The translations under genes were made by a program, and so were the position numbers. This document shows positions 47,330 to 58,199 of a stretch of DNA of 64,000 bases, one piece after another. Source of the DNA: Medicago truncatula (Eukaryota; Streptophyta; Magnoliopsida; Fabales; Fabaceae); the NCBI RefSeq assembly GCF_003473485.1, contig NC_053043.1:19966001-20030000 (forward strand), in the 5' to 3' direction. Under the pieces are notes generated by a model. The model saw only the letters and a list, made by a program, of their open reading frames with translations. It was not told the DNA's origin and did no database searches. The stretch's first letter is position 1. Each line of letters starts with the position of its first letter.

Positions 47330-47570
47330 AACAATATATATCTACTAATAGTATATAAAAATTGTACTCCACCAAAATTACATAATTGTTCTTTTAATCC
47401 ATGATCTTCTTAAATTTTTTTTGAAGGACGGTCTTCTTAATTTTATGTGTCTAATGCTTGTTTAATAAAATATAAAATTAACTTACTTATTTTTTAATTT
47501 TTTTTTTGTCTTTATCATCATAATTTATGGATAACTACAAAGTGTAACAAACTTCATTTTTCTAACTTTT
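47330..47570. repeat. duplicated spacer, copy 1 (continues 48490-48630)
   Basis: Words CATGATCTTCTTAA, TCATTTTATGT/TTTATGTGTCTAATG and ATGGATAACTACAAAGTG recur in order at 50280-50460. The continuation GTGAAATGCGGCGGTGACCA at 48580-48600 recurs at 50712-50731. In copy 1 a LINE sits between the two halves. Confidence 0.6.
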
Positions 47571-48489
47571 TTTTTTGAATAAAAGACAGACTTATATTAA
47601 TTCAATAAATCTTGAAAGTACACCTCATTAATAGAGGGGGGTATATCTTCAATCCATACGTTATCTGGATCGGATATAGCAAGTTGAGCCAATTGATGGG
47701 CCGGAACATTGTTTTCTCTATGGGTAAACATGAATTGACAGATGTCAAATTCTAATTGAATCCTTTGGATTTCCAGGATAACACTACCAAGGTAGGTTCT
47801 ATCTTCAGTATTGGACTTACGAACCATTTTCCAGATTGTTTCGTTGTCTCCTTCAAAAACAACTTTTCTGAATCCACACTCGCGAGCCATTGTCATAGAT
47901 TTAAGCAGACCAAAAGCTTCTGCAAGCATAGCATTTTCGGATCCTGGAACCTTCCATGTAGCAGCGGCCATAACAAGGCCCTCAGAGTTACAAACAATGG
48001 CGCCTAAACCCCACCAGCCTTGAACTTGAAGATTTGCATCGTGTTTACCTTCACAAGGTGCGTTTCTGGCTTCCTCCAACTAGTTGATTTAGTTCGTCTA
48101 TTGGATTGGGAGATTGGAGCATCACGATCAGCTTCATTAGAGTTTGTACTATTTGCTTGGCGGTAATCTGAGATGCTGGTGTAAGCCCGTTGAATAATCT
48201 CTACTTCAGGTAAGCTTCTATCTTTAAAGACGCTGAGATTGCGTGCATACCAAATATAGTATGTAATAGATACAATCTGGATGAGAACTTCTGGTTTAGC
48301 GTGTTGAATTTTGTCAATTAACCGCTCAGGAAAATTTTTAATGCGTTGGTCAAGAATTTTAAGGTTTAGAGAAGAACCAAACCAAACTCTGGACACCAAG
48401 GGGCATTCCATAAAAGCATGAGTAGAAGTTTCAATTTTAGAATAACATCTAGGGCAAAGTGGAGGACCATGAATGCCTCTTTTTTCCAT
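47571..48489 (-). mobile_element. LINE, 5'-truncated, zf-RVT plus RNase H
   Basis: Minus-strand protein starts in a zinc-binding zf-RVT block (PLCPRCYSKIETSTHAFMEC) and runs to an RNase H domain (VQGWWGLGAIVCNSEGLVMA, then EGDNETIWKMV). The frame changes once near 48050. The 3' trailer ends in a poly-A, seen as TTTTTTTTTT at 47569-47578. A fairly young copy given the long open frames. Confidence 0.85.
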
Positions 48490-48635
48490 TTTTTGGTAGT
48501 GATATATTAGGATAACTGACTATAACTAATCTTCTGCTAACAATATATTAGCCTAAAAAATTTATTTGCATCAATTCTATTGTGAAATGCGGCGGTGACC
48601 AAAATAACCTTAGTTTATTTATTTCTAATAACAAT

Positions 48636-50275
48636 ATATATATTTTTTAGCAAAATAAAATGAGATATATTACGAACAACAAAGTATCCTTAATAGCACA
48701 AAATGTGCCAATAAGGACCTCAATAGTATACAAGCGATCGAGCCACAAAGAAAGCAAAAATACAACAAATTAGCTAATGTCCAAACAAACAAACGGGCTC
48801 AACCACCACATATGAAAATTTAGACGAATATTACTATTAGTAGTCTTCATCCACCAAAAGGAATGTAGCTTCAATTTATCTAGCAACTGATGGATAGGAC
48901 TTTCGATGTTCTTAAATTTTTGGTTGTTCCATTCATTCCACAAAACTCAAACGCGACAAAGCTAAACAAGTTGCAAAAAGGAACGACAAGATCTCAAACC
49001 ACCTGAAGAATAAGTAAACTAAATAACATGCTCTTGAAGATGAGATGGACCGTCCGTAGAAATGCCAAGCCAAGACCGTGTAAGGCCCTAGAGAGAAGCA
49101 AAGCAAGGACAAGACAAGAACATATGTTGAGAAGTCTCTAACCCTTCACACCCAGTCACTCATAGCTGATCATCGTTAGAAATAATGTCGTGCGCCATCA
49201 TATTATCCTTCGTCGATAACTTGTTCCGAAGGAGTTTCCAAGCCAAAATCGAAACCTTCAACGAAAACTGTTTTTGCCAAATAAAATTTGTAATAACATC
49301 AGAGCTTGGGGCTTCCTGGCTAGTGAGCATCCTGTACAAACCCGTGTGCGAGTAACCACCAATAGGATCAAGCCGCCACTTTGATATGTAGAATTATACT
49401 GCAAAGAAATATCTTGAAGTAAAATCTTGCACTCCCTTAACAAATCATCTACCCATGCCCATAACCGACGATGCCACTGCCAAGCTGCCCCGCCTTCCTC
49501 CCAACCTAAATCACACATTGCCTCCGGCGAAATCAACATATTCATAGCTAAGTCGAAAAGGCAGCTATACCGCGCAGACAAGGAAGAATCTCCCAACCAC
49601 AGATTCGTCCAGAAGAAATTATCCACACCACTACCAACACTTCTCGTTTCTCCTCAAACTACTCACCCCCATCAACACCTCTACCAACACGAATTTTCAC
49701 AACCTCCCACCACCACGAAGAACAACTCCAACCCCCCATCCTCCAACCTCCCTACATCCTCACCGTAACCAGCCACCAATACCCTATACCACAAATCTCC
49801 CCTATCAACTAACATCCTCCAACACCATTTTTCTAACAAAGCAGTGTTAAACTCCCTCATCTTCCTAACCCCCAAACCTCCATGATCCTTATCTAAACAA
49901 ACATTTTTCCAAACAATCCGAAAAAAAAATTTATGTTCCTGACTCCCTCCTTCAAAAAAATTATTTAGAAGAGATTATACCTGATAGAGCTTTGAAGAAG
50001 GAGAGAGTATAGACAGGTAACGAAGTCAGGACAATCTTAAGGAAAATCAAACGACCACCAAAAGACAAAAAGTGAATCTTCCAACCAGACAATCTAGATT
50101 TAATGTGATTTAGAACCAGCTCCCAAAACTTCAAACGCCGCAGCTCACCACCTATATGAAGATCCAAATACAAAAAAGACACCTTTCCCACCTTACACCC
50201 CAAAACCGCAGCAGCCTCTCCCAACCAAGAATCGACAGCCTCCCCTAACAATATATTGAAATCGTTCTCTAGCAA
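48636..50275 (-). mobile_element. second LINE, 5'-truncated
   Basis: Minus-strand blocks of LINE ORF2 downstream of the reverse transcriptase: HIKSRLSGWKIHFLSFGGRL (the typical 'W....LS.GGR' block), MREFNTALLEKWCWRML, and a zf-RVT-like tail. Stops and frame changes break it throughout. It interrupts the two copies of the spacer described at 47330. Confidence 0.75.
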
Positions 50276-50745
50276 AATTTCATAATTGTCATTTTTTTAA
50301 ACCCATGATCTTCTTAATTTTGTGTCAAATGGTCATTTTGTAAAATAAAATATAATTTACTTATTTTTTGAAAACTTAATATATATATTTTTCTGTTTAT
50401 GACAATAATTACGGATAACTATGAAGTGCAACAAATTCTATTTTGCAAAATATAAGCTAGTATATTAGGATAACTGAGTGCAAGTATTGATTAAAAATTA
50501 CACGTGGTCTGTCACATAGGCATTGACTAAGTCAAAATTTTCCAAAAAACTATTATTGCAAAAGGGCTAATTCTTGAGGAATCAAATTTTTCATTTTTTT
50601 CACATGTATACAAAATGACAATTTCTTGAAACTTAAGGGGGAAAATGCACTTTAGCCTATATAAAAATCATAAGGCTAAATTTTTTGTTTGCATTAATAG
50701 TGTGCTATTGTGAAATGCGGTGGTGACCAAAATCACCTTAGTTTA
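50270..50745. repeat. duplicated spacer, copy 2
   Basis: Matches 47330-47570 and 48490-48630 in order without the intervening LINE, though 50470-50660 is unique. Confidence 0.55.
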
Positions 50746-50769
50746 ACCTGATTCCATCTGTAATCATTA

Positions 50770-50850
50770 ATTATTTTTTTTTTTGAATAAACTAAGCGAA
50801 TTATATTAAATGAATAACTAACAGCCCCTCAAGAACAAGTCGTGCTAGAG
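50770..50850 (-). mobile_element. LINE 3' tail fragment
   Basis: TTTTTTTTTTTTGAATAAAC followed by TATATTAAATGAATAACTAA resembles the 3' end of the LINE at 47571 (TTTTTTTTTTGAATAAAAGA, then TATTAATTCAATAA). Only the last about 80 bases are present. Confidence 0.5.
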
Positions 50851-50855
50851 GTAAC

Positions 50856-52355
50856 TGTAACACCCTATTTTATTATTTATTTATTTTATCGAGTTTAGTG
50901 TCTTTTTGTATAATTTATTTGAATAATTGTGATGTGTTATATGTTGGTAATTATTAGTAGCTTAATATGAGCATTATTAGTGAGGGAATATAATTAAATT
51001 AGATTAATGAGGCATAAGGGCAGAATTGGAATAAGAGAGAATATGTAAGTTAAGAATAGGAGAGGTTAGGAATAGAGATGCATAACACGTAAAAACAGTT
51101 TCTGGGAGAAAAAGAGAAAGTGAGAAGTCAGAGAAGAGAAGAGCTTTGTGAGAAGAAGGGAAAACTTGTAGAATTCAAAATTTAACCAATCTAAGGTAAG
51201 GGTGGGACTAGCCTTCTTTAATCATGAGTCTATAATTCTGAAAAAGGGTTTAATTTTGTTGTTGTTAATAATTTTGATGTTATAGAAGTTAGGTTTGAAT
51301 TGCAATTTGATTGTTGAAAGTGTAGGTAATCGAATGAATTAATATAAAAAAAATGATGTTCATGTTGTAGAATAACAATAGGTAATGTTTCCTATCAAAT
51401 TTGGGATTTGGGTAGTTGTAATTGGGGTTTTTGAGTGAAAATTGGTTTCTGCCCGTAGAGCTATCTATCATCGCTCGCCACGACGAGTGAATCTTGCTCG
51501 CCTAGCGAGTGGCTTAGATGTCAACTCGCAACGGCGAGTGTTGTTACTCGCCTAGCGAACTGTTCAGTGGTAAAAATAGTGATTTTGTAGAAATGATGTT
51601 TTGGTCCAAGTTTTATATGAATTCGAGTGCCTTTTCATGTTTAGAAATGTTCAGACAAGTTTTGGAATCAAATTTGGGCATTGAGAAGTTAAAATTAGGA
51701 TTTTTGGGTGAAAAATGTTGAGTTCCCGAGAGCTACCTATTCCAGCCCGCCACGGCGAGTGACTTGGTCGCCATGGCGAGTAGTTCAGATGGGAGCTCGG
51801 CACGGCAAGTGTTCATGCTCGCCTCGCGAATTGTTCAGTGGCAGCTTGCCCTGTTTCGCGTTCTTGCGTCTGCTTCACACGTTCTGTTTTGAGTTGGTCT
51901 TTGGTGTAAACATGAAAGTTGTTAATAATTGTATTATCTTTCTAGTAGTCTTGGTTTGACGGGAAAATCTTTTGTGGATAATTTAACATGTTTTTACGAA
52001 GATGTATGAATGAATTATTGTTGTTAAATATGATGTTTATATGATGTTATTCATGTTAATGAATTGTGAGATTATGATGCGAAGTTGATGTTGTTGTTGT
52101 TGCATTTAGTTGTATCATTGCATAATCATTGTCAAGAGAAGGGGGTTGTAGCCTGTCAAGCCGAATCACGGCAATAGCAAAGGGAGTTATAGCTCTGTTG
52201 TTTATAAGCGAAGGGGTTGTAGCTTGTCAAAGCCGAATTACGGCATTAGCGAAGGGAGTTGTAGCTCTGTTGGTACCACATGCGTAATCGCATGACATTG
52301 CATTTGTTGAGTCGTTGTTGTTGCATTGTTGAGTTGTTTTTGCTGCATTGTTGAG
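50856..52355 (+). mobile_element. LTR-type fossil (TGTAACACCC family), truncated
   Basis: Starts TGTAACACCCTATTTTATTA, the usual LTR start word of a large legume repeat family, and contains a leader-like segment ending AACCAATCTAAGGTAAGGG that corresponds to the minus strand of 58200-61122 (ATCTAAGGTAAGGGGGTTAG). A GC-rich patch (51470-51850) holds repeated CTCGCC..GGCGAG palindromes. It ends at a LINE fragment, so the right end is missing. Old and non-coding. Confidence 0.5.
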
Positions 52356-52369
52356 CGAAGTTAATTGAT

Positions 52370-52820
52370 GAAGCAAAAAAATCAGGCTACCAACAACCAA
52401 AGAAGCAAAAAATAAAATTACATCACAGCTTGAAAACAACATAAAGGATTTTGCCTCCAAAAGGGCTAGTCAAAGGCTTTCAACCACCAATATGTTTGGA
52501 GTTTATCCTTCTCAAGAAGTCCTGTAAACTAATCTAAATGATTATAAAGAATTCTATTGTTACGGTCTTTCCAGATAACAAATAAGACCGAAATCCAAAT
52601 AATAGAGAATGTTATCCTTGAATTTTTTGAGAACCCTCCAAGAACACAAAATTGATTTGAATGAGCATATAAGTCGCCATGAAGAACTATATCGATACCA
52701 AGCCAATGGGATATCAGAAGCCACAAACAACCGTAGTGATCACACTTAAAAACAAATGGTCTCTATCCTCTACAGAACCCACATGAAGCTACACAAGATA
52801 CCTGTGAAACATCTAGAACA
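52370..52820 (-). mobile_element. LINE fragment (zf-RVT tail)
   Basis: Minus-strand reading WLLISHWLGIDIVLHG, then FSIIWISVLFVIWKDRNNRI, is the tail of a LINE ORF2 protein. It is 5'-truncated and broken, and abuts the LTR-type fossil. Confidence 0.65.
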
Positions 52821-52887
52821 TTTATTTGTGTTTATTTCTTTAATTAAAATAAAAAGTGGGAATGGATCACGAAAAAAATGTAAAGTA

Positions 52888-53233
52888 CATTACTGGCGAG
52901 AAAATTTCCGTCAATAAAGCAAATCTGCATAATCATTACTGGTGGAAATTTCTCTCAGTAATGAAGAGGTGGTTTTGACAAAACATTAATGAGGGATTAT
53001 TTCGCCTGACGGATTGTTCAGCAGGGAATTACTAAAGGATTATTCCCTCAGTAATGCTTCGTCAGAACCATCTAATCATTACAGAGGGAAAATTCCGCCA
53101 GTAACATTACTGACGCCAGTATTACTAAGGGGTTTATTTTGTCACCAATCCGTCAGTAATGTGTATTACTGCGGGATTTTTTTTCATTATTGAGGGTTTA
53201 ATTCCGCCAGTAAAACACATAATTCTTGTGGTG
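52888..53233 (-). mobile_element. CACTA-type terminus with subterminal repeats
   Basis: Read on the minus strand the end is CACCACAAGAATTATGTG, a CACTA-type terminus (CACTACAAGAA). About nine copies of a word like ATTACTGGCGGAATT, in both orientations (ACTGGCGAGAAAATTTCC, TCCGTCAGTAATG, TTCCGCCAGTAAC), form the subterminal array to which CACTA transposases bind. Only one end is identified; no transposase is present. It sits directly beside the 3' flank of bZIP copy B. Confidence 0.7.
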
Positions 53234-53442
53234 TAAGTGATAAGATATTAAGATATGTATTATGTTAAATGTCTAATATTGATTAACAACTTAAAGCTTC
53301 CTATCTTAAACTGTTTCCTAAATATTTTAAATGTATAATTTCTTGAATAGGTTCAAAAATCAAGTTCAGCTCAAATAAAAAAATTACACATTCTGATATG
53401 CTTCCCATCTTAAACTGTGTCTTGGCTCCACCAAAAAAAGTT

Positions 53443-55925
53443 TCAAATAGGCTTCATGTGCAATAGATCCGCAATTGATTCTGGTCCATACTCCTTAACG
53501 AGCTCTTCCTGTTCCACCACCAAATTACCCTCAAATTAGCAACAATCTTGGAAAATAGAGCATTCAGAACCACAACACAATACTGAGAATTAACTTTTTT
53601 ATAAACCAATATCAAAAGCTTTGAATAAATAATTATCATCTAACAAGATGAGCTTGGATAATTTATGTTAGGTAACTTAGATAATTTGTTGCACTAGTTT
53701 ATTAGAAAGTTTGTTACAAAGAGAGATCAATAGAATCGTTTACATTAATGGACGTCTTCTGATTTTTGGATTCATAAGCATCTTAGTTTATTTAATTGTT
53801 TCTCATACAAATATTAGAATACAAGATGGCCTTTTTTTAATTGAAAAAATTATTTCTTAAATCAAATAAGTATCTTGTTTATTGAATGATAAAAAATTCA
53901 ACAAGTAAGAAGGGGAGTTAAAATGATTGACCTCAATAGAATCGTTTTCATTGGTGAGCTCGAGACATTTCTCTGAAAGCTCAGCGAGCGTTTGTGTTAG
54001 GACCGAATTTCCATCCTTAAGAGTGTTTATCTTTTGACATTGCTCTTCACATTCTTTCTGACAAGGCACAAATAATGATAACATCAAATGAAATACAAGT
54101 TAAATAGATCAACGGACAAACACATCAGAAGTTAGATAATCAGATCATCTTTTTCTTTACCTTTGATCTTTGAGCTGATTTCCTGTTTGACAGTCTTTTT
54201 CTTTCTTTTCTTATTTCATCTACTTCCTGTCAAAAGAAATGCTACTAAATAGGAAATGCTAGACATTGTGCAAGAGAGTTAAGAATTAAACTTGTCAACA
54301 TTAAGAAGGGATTTACTTTCTGAAATGTTTTTACCATACATATTTAGCTACGAAGTTAAGAAGGGATTTACTTTCTGAAATGTATGCACAAAAACTGATT
54401 TTAACTATGTGCACATCATAATGATTCAAAAAAGATTTTACAGGGTTGGCTGTTCTTCTAGTCTAGCTAATTCACAAAAAAAAAAAACTTTTCATTTATG
54501 CTACGAAAGCACATAAAACTTTATAATACCATATTTTTTAGTTGAGCATCAACATCAATGTCATTGTCAGATTCCTTGACGACTGTCCCTAAATTCTGAG
54601 CCATCCCAGATGGATTTTCTACAAAGAAACAAGGTGCAAGACTGTTAGCCAGATGAACTGCAGTTCATGTGTTTTGTATTATAGATCAAATAAAGAATGA
54701 ATTCTTATTATAAAATAATTAAAAGAAAAATCGATAATCTTACCATCACCAATAATCATGTTAGATCTTTTCTTCATACTTAAAGGAGAATCCTGCTAAA
54801 GAAAGGATGTAATTAGACATTTTTGTCGAAATTTTATATAACCTGTACTAAAGAAAAATTTCAAAGCTTTAATAAACTACTCATTTCCTAAGTGTTCTAA
54901 CTTCTTAAGATAACAGTGGCAGAACACATTACATTCATCAACCACATTTATATGAAAATTTATCGATAAACATACTTCGTTACTATCATCTTGATCTGCA
55001 TTTGTTGATCTCTTGCTTCCACTTGCGGCACTGCGCACATTAAGGATTTTGTTCAGGCCTTAGAAAAATGCTATTAACAAGTTTACCAGAAGAACAAGAA
55101 CAAACTGTACCTCATTAAGGTTCCATCCCTATCATGTTTTGGTGCCGAAGACTGGTTTCCATATTTAGTGAATTCCCCAGTCATTAAACTTAAGACAGGC
55201 TCTGAGTTTATAGTACCTAATATGTTGAATTCTAGGTTTCTTTCACGCACAATTCCTGAAAAAGCCTTTGCAGCATCCTGACCAAAATGCATAAACATTT
55301 GTATATGAATATACAAACTCGTACACAATTAAGTATGTAAGTTTCTCTAAGATGAAGAAACGCTCATCGAATCATTTCACTAGTAATTCTTAAGTACCCC
55401 AACCCCACCCCTAAAAAAATATGAAAATTCCACTAAATCCGCTAAATATATACTAACTATAATTTCGTAGAAATTATGATAGAAAAAATAAATGAATGTA
55501 GTGCAATGAATGTATCAGTTGAAAGGTTTTGACCCACCTTTGCTACACGAGGATTATAGGAGAGCTCCGTGGGATCATGTAGAGCATCATATTGAAGTAG
55601 TGCATTATTTGCCTACACCAAACAAAAAAGAGTGTGAAAACCAACCTAAAAACTAGTTACGGATCCTTTTGTCGTAGTTTAAAAACCAGCTGGCCATAAA
55701 AAGCAGTAATCTATGAAAACCAGCCCAAAAACCTGCATAGTTGTCTCCCAATGTGGTAGCAGAGCTTTGTTTGAAGTTCGTTGTTAGAGAGAAAAATCAA
55801 AGTAAAATAGATCATATCAGCTATGAGCAGTCTGCACATAAATAAAATTAGTTAAGACAGACATAACATCTTGCGGCGAAGATATTGGAAGGTCTGCCAA
55901 ATGGATTGGATTCTTTCTTCCCCAT
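53443..55925 (-). CDS. GBF-like bZIP paralogue B, probably splice-impaired
   Basis: Exons by homology with A and C: 55925 (ATG, MGKKESNPFGRPSN), about 55777-55733 (TSNKALLPHWETTMQ), 55612-55538 (ANNALLQYDALHDPTELS...), 55277-55111, 55030-54976, 54792-54744, 54618-54530, 54226-54161 (basic region ERKRLSNRKSAQRSK), 54057-53932 (zipper KECEEQCQKINTLK...), 53508-53443 (EELVKEYGPESIADL). All internal phases agree. Odd points: the acceptor of the second exon reads CTCTAACAAC where A has CTCTAGCAG, so its AG is lost. The donor after the basic region has moved four codons upstream (RSK then GTAAAG) because the original CAG/GTAC site is changed. Its status as a working gene is doubtful. A 5' UTR exon probably ends at 56464. 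Confidence 0.65.
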
Positions 55926-55929
55926 TGAG

Positions 55930-57330
55930 AAACTTGGGAATACCGTTATCAAAATACATTAAAAAATAATATCTGTAATTAATTATACAGTTCATCTTCC
56001 ACCAATCAAACACAATGTAATTTAAATCCTGTATTCATTTACACAATACACTATCAACAAGGAAACCCTAAAAAATATCATAATCCTTTTTTTGAAGAAG
56101 CAAAAAAATATCATAATCCTATTCCAATTGAAACTGAATTTTTAAAAATATAAAACGTATACATATTGAGTACAGCATAGTCACGAATTTTTCTAAAAAA
56201 ATAAAATCTGCTACTATTTTCTTAAATCTTAAACATCCAATTCGACGTGAAAAGGTCCTAGTAATCCGGTGTTCATCTCTGATGAAAGTAAAATCTTACT
56301 AAGAGTTGTTTTCGGTCAGCAGGTAAGTAGAGTCTTACAAATAATTGTTACAGACAGGTTGCAACTTGAAATCAATCAATAACAATAAGAAAACAGACCA
56401 AAAACTATAACACATAATAATATAAAAGCAAACAGAATATAAAAGAAAAAGGATGAAAATTACCAGAAGCAAAAGTGAAGGGAAGAAACTGTGAGAGAGT
56501 GTTTTTAGGAGAAGAGAAATCCTTCTGACTTTGTAGGTAATGTAAAAAAGAACAAAACTTAGCTGCATTTTTTATAAGCTCTTCGATTAGGGCTGGTCAA
56601 AATTTTTGAACCAGCCCAAGCCACCCAAACTTCATGGCCCATTACGACTCATTTGGGTCAATAGCATAAAATTAGCCCAACAGGTTGGCAAAAGCTTTCG
56701 GATGCGCAAATCCAGGTCAAATAAAACCGAACCCAACTAATAGCAGAGCAGTTCTATTTAGACCCGTCAATGTCTTTTAGATCTTCTAAAACATTCACCA
56801 AAGAATGTTATGTGGCGAAGAAAAGAGAAATTGTTGTGGCGTCAATGACACCTCAATTTTTTGAGCCTGAAAAATTAAAATTAAAATTGACCCATGGACT
56901 TTTTTTATAGAGACAAATTTGTTCTTGTATTACAATGAATCATATTATTATTTTTTCCTACCTAATAAAAAAAAGAGACTAATTTGAATTTTATTTTTGT
57001 CAAAAAAATATTGGGAATGTCAAAATATTTGTCGGTTGTATCATTTTTCAAGAGTGTTCGACACTTTTGAAAAATATAGTGAGAGATTATGAGACAAAAA
57101 ATATAGTGAGATTATGGAGTTTGCTTATGTTTGTTGAAGAGATTGATTGAGAAAATGATTGTTTAGAGAGATGGAAGCTTTTGTATCTCAAACTCTTAAT
57201 GTTTCCATTCAATTGTTCCTCTATTTATAGAAGATGTGAAACTTGGTGACCACTTCATAAAATAGTTGTTGGGACACGTTTTTCTATGTAGCATGTGCTT
57301 CATTTAGTTGTCTTTAGAGGAGGTGGGGGG
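55930..57330. other. 5' region of bZIP B and spacer
   Basis: Holds the untranslated exon near 56464-56530. At 56580-56860 there is a MITE-like stretch (AGGGCTGGTCAAAATTTTTG). A minus-strand TATA-like CTATAAATAGAGG lies near 57218-57232. No other gene is seen. Confidence 0.4.
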
Positions 57331-57334
57331 CTCA

Positions 57335-57500
57335 AATTGGTTCAAACAAAGGGTAGTGAGAAAATTGGGAAACGGAAGAAAAGCTAGTTTTTGGAAGGAT
57401 ATTATTTGGGTGGGAAATAAATAGGTGTCCTTTTGTTAGGAGATGGTATTGTGTCTTAGAGCCTAACATGACATAGGTGTCCTTTTAACTGGGAGAGAGA
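57335..57500 (+). mobile_element. short LINE-like fragment
   Basis: Forward reading IGKRKKS.FLEGYYLGGK resembles the 'G.G...SFW.D.WLG' block of plant LINE ORF2. Too short and broken to be sure. Confidence 0.3.
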
Positions 57501-57506
57501 TAAATA

Positions 57507-57700
57507 AGTGTTGCGGCCTAAAGTGGCTAACACAAAATTCATCATACCATAACGCCATAGCACCAACATAGTGGAAATTTGACAACATGTTCTAAGTTAA
57601 GGAATGTGAAGTGGTAGAATCCATTTTTATATTTTTGTCTCTAGGTTCTTGATTGATAAGTCTAGGTTGTGTGTGGTTCCAAACATATGGATATGTACTA
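57507..57700. repeat. duplicated flank of the bZIP unit
   Basis: Aligns with 42595-42790 (TTGCGGCCTAAAGTGGCTAA against TTGCGGCCTATAGCGGCTGA; GAATGTGAAGTGGTAGAATCC against GCATGTGAAGTGGCAGAATCC). Marks the start of the unit that carries copy C. Confidence 0.65.
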
Positions 57701-57842
57701 CAATAATTTAGTTACTATATTTCTTGAAGAAATGTTTGCAACTAAAAACTTTTCACGGTTTTAATTATTGTAATCAAACTTGAACCGCGACGAAATTCCA
57801 TTCTCACAACTATGAAACAAACTCTAAAGCTTTATTATAGAT

Positions 57843-58115
57843 TTGGAAGGTATGAAGAGATTCGAAGCATACGGGGATATTTTGACTTATATAAAATCAA
57901 AAGTGACCCTTAACTATACTGAAAAATTCATAAACAGAAGTATGGACTATATCCCTGAAACAACAGTATGCATAACCAGCAACAATCCTTTCCATATCAA
58001 ATACTTGCAAGAAGAGAAGGCATCTGAAGCAAATGAGATTACACTAAAGCATAAAAAGTCGCAATTGGATGGAAAGGACTCTCGCAAATTAATGGTTATC
58101 AGTCTGATACCTTGA
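57843..58115 (+). other. unassigned open frame
   Basis: An 80-90 codon frame (RFEAYGDILTYIKSKVTLNY..., TTVCITSNNPFHIKYLQEEK) lies just before the solo-LTR. I recognise no domain; the composition is not obviously random. It could be an exon remnant. Confidence 0.2.
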
Positions 58116-58199
58116 ACTCACTTTTTCTTGTTAATTGTCAAGACACTTGAGAACCTTCTTTGCTGATCAACTTGAGAACCTAATATACTAAGTGTACAG

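Noticed and set aside
47756-48023. Plus-strand frames of 70-83 codons
   Set aside because: Antisense shadows of the LINE RNase H reading frame.
49427-49768. 113-codon plus-strand frame
   Set aside because: Antisense shadow of the second LINE; proline/serine-rich by composition only.
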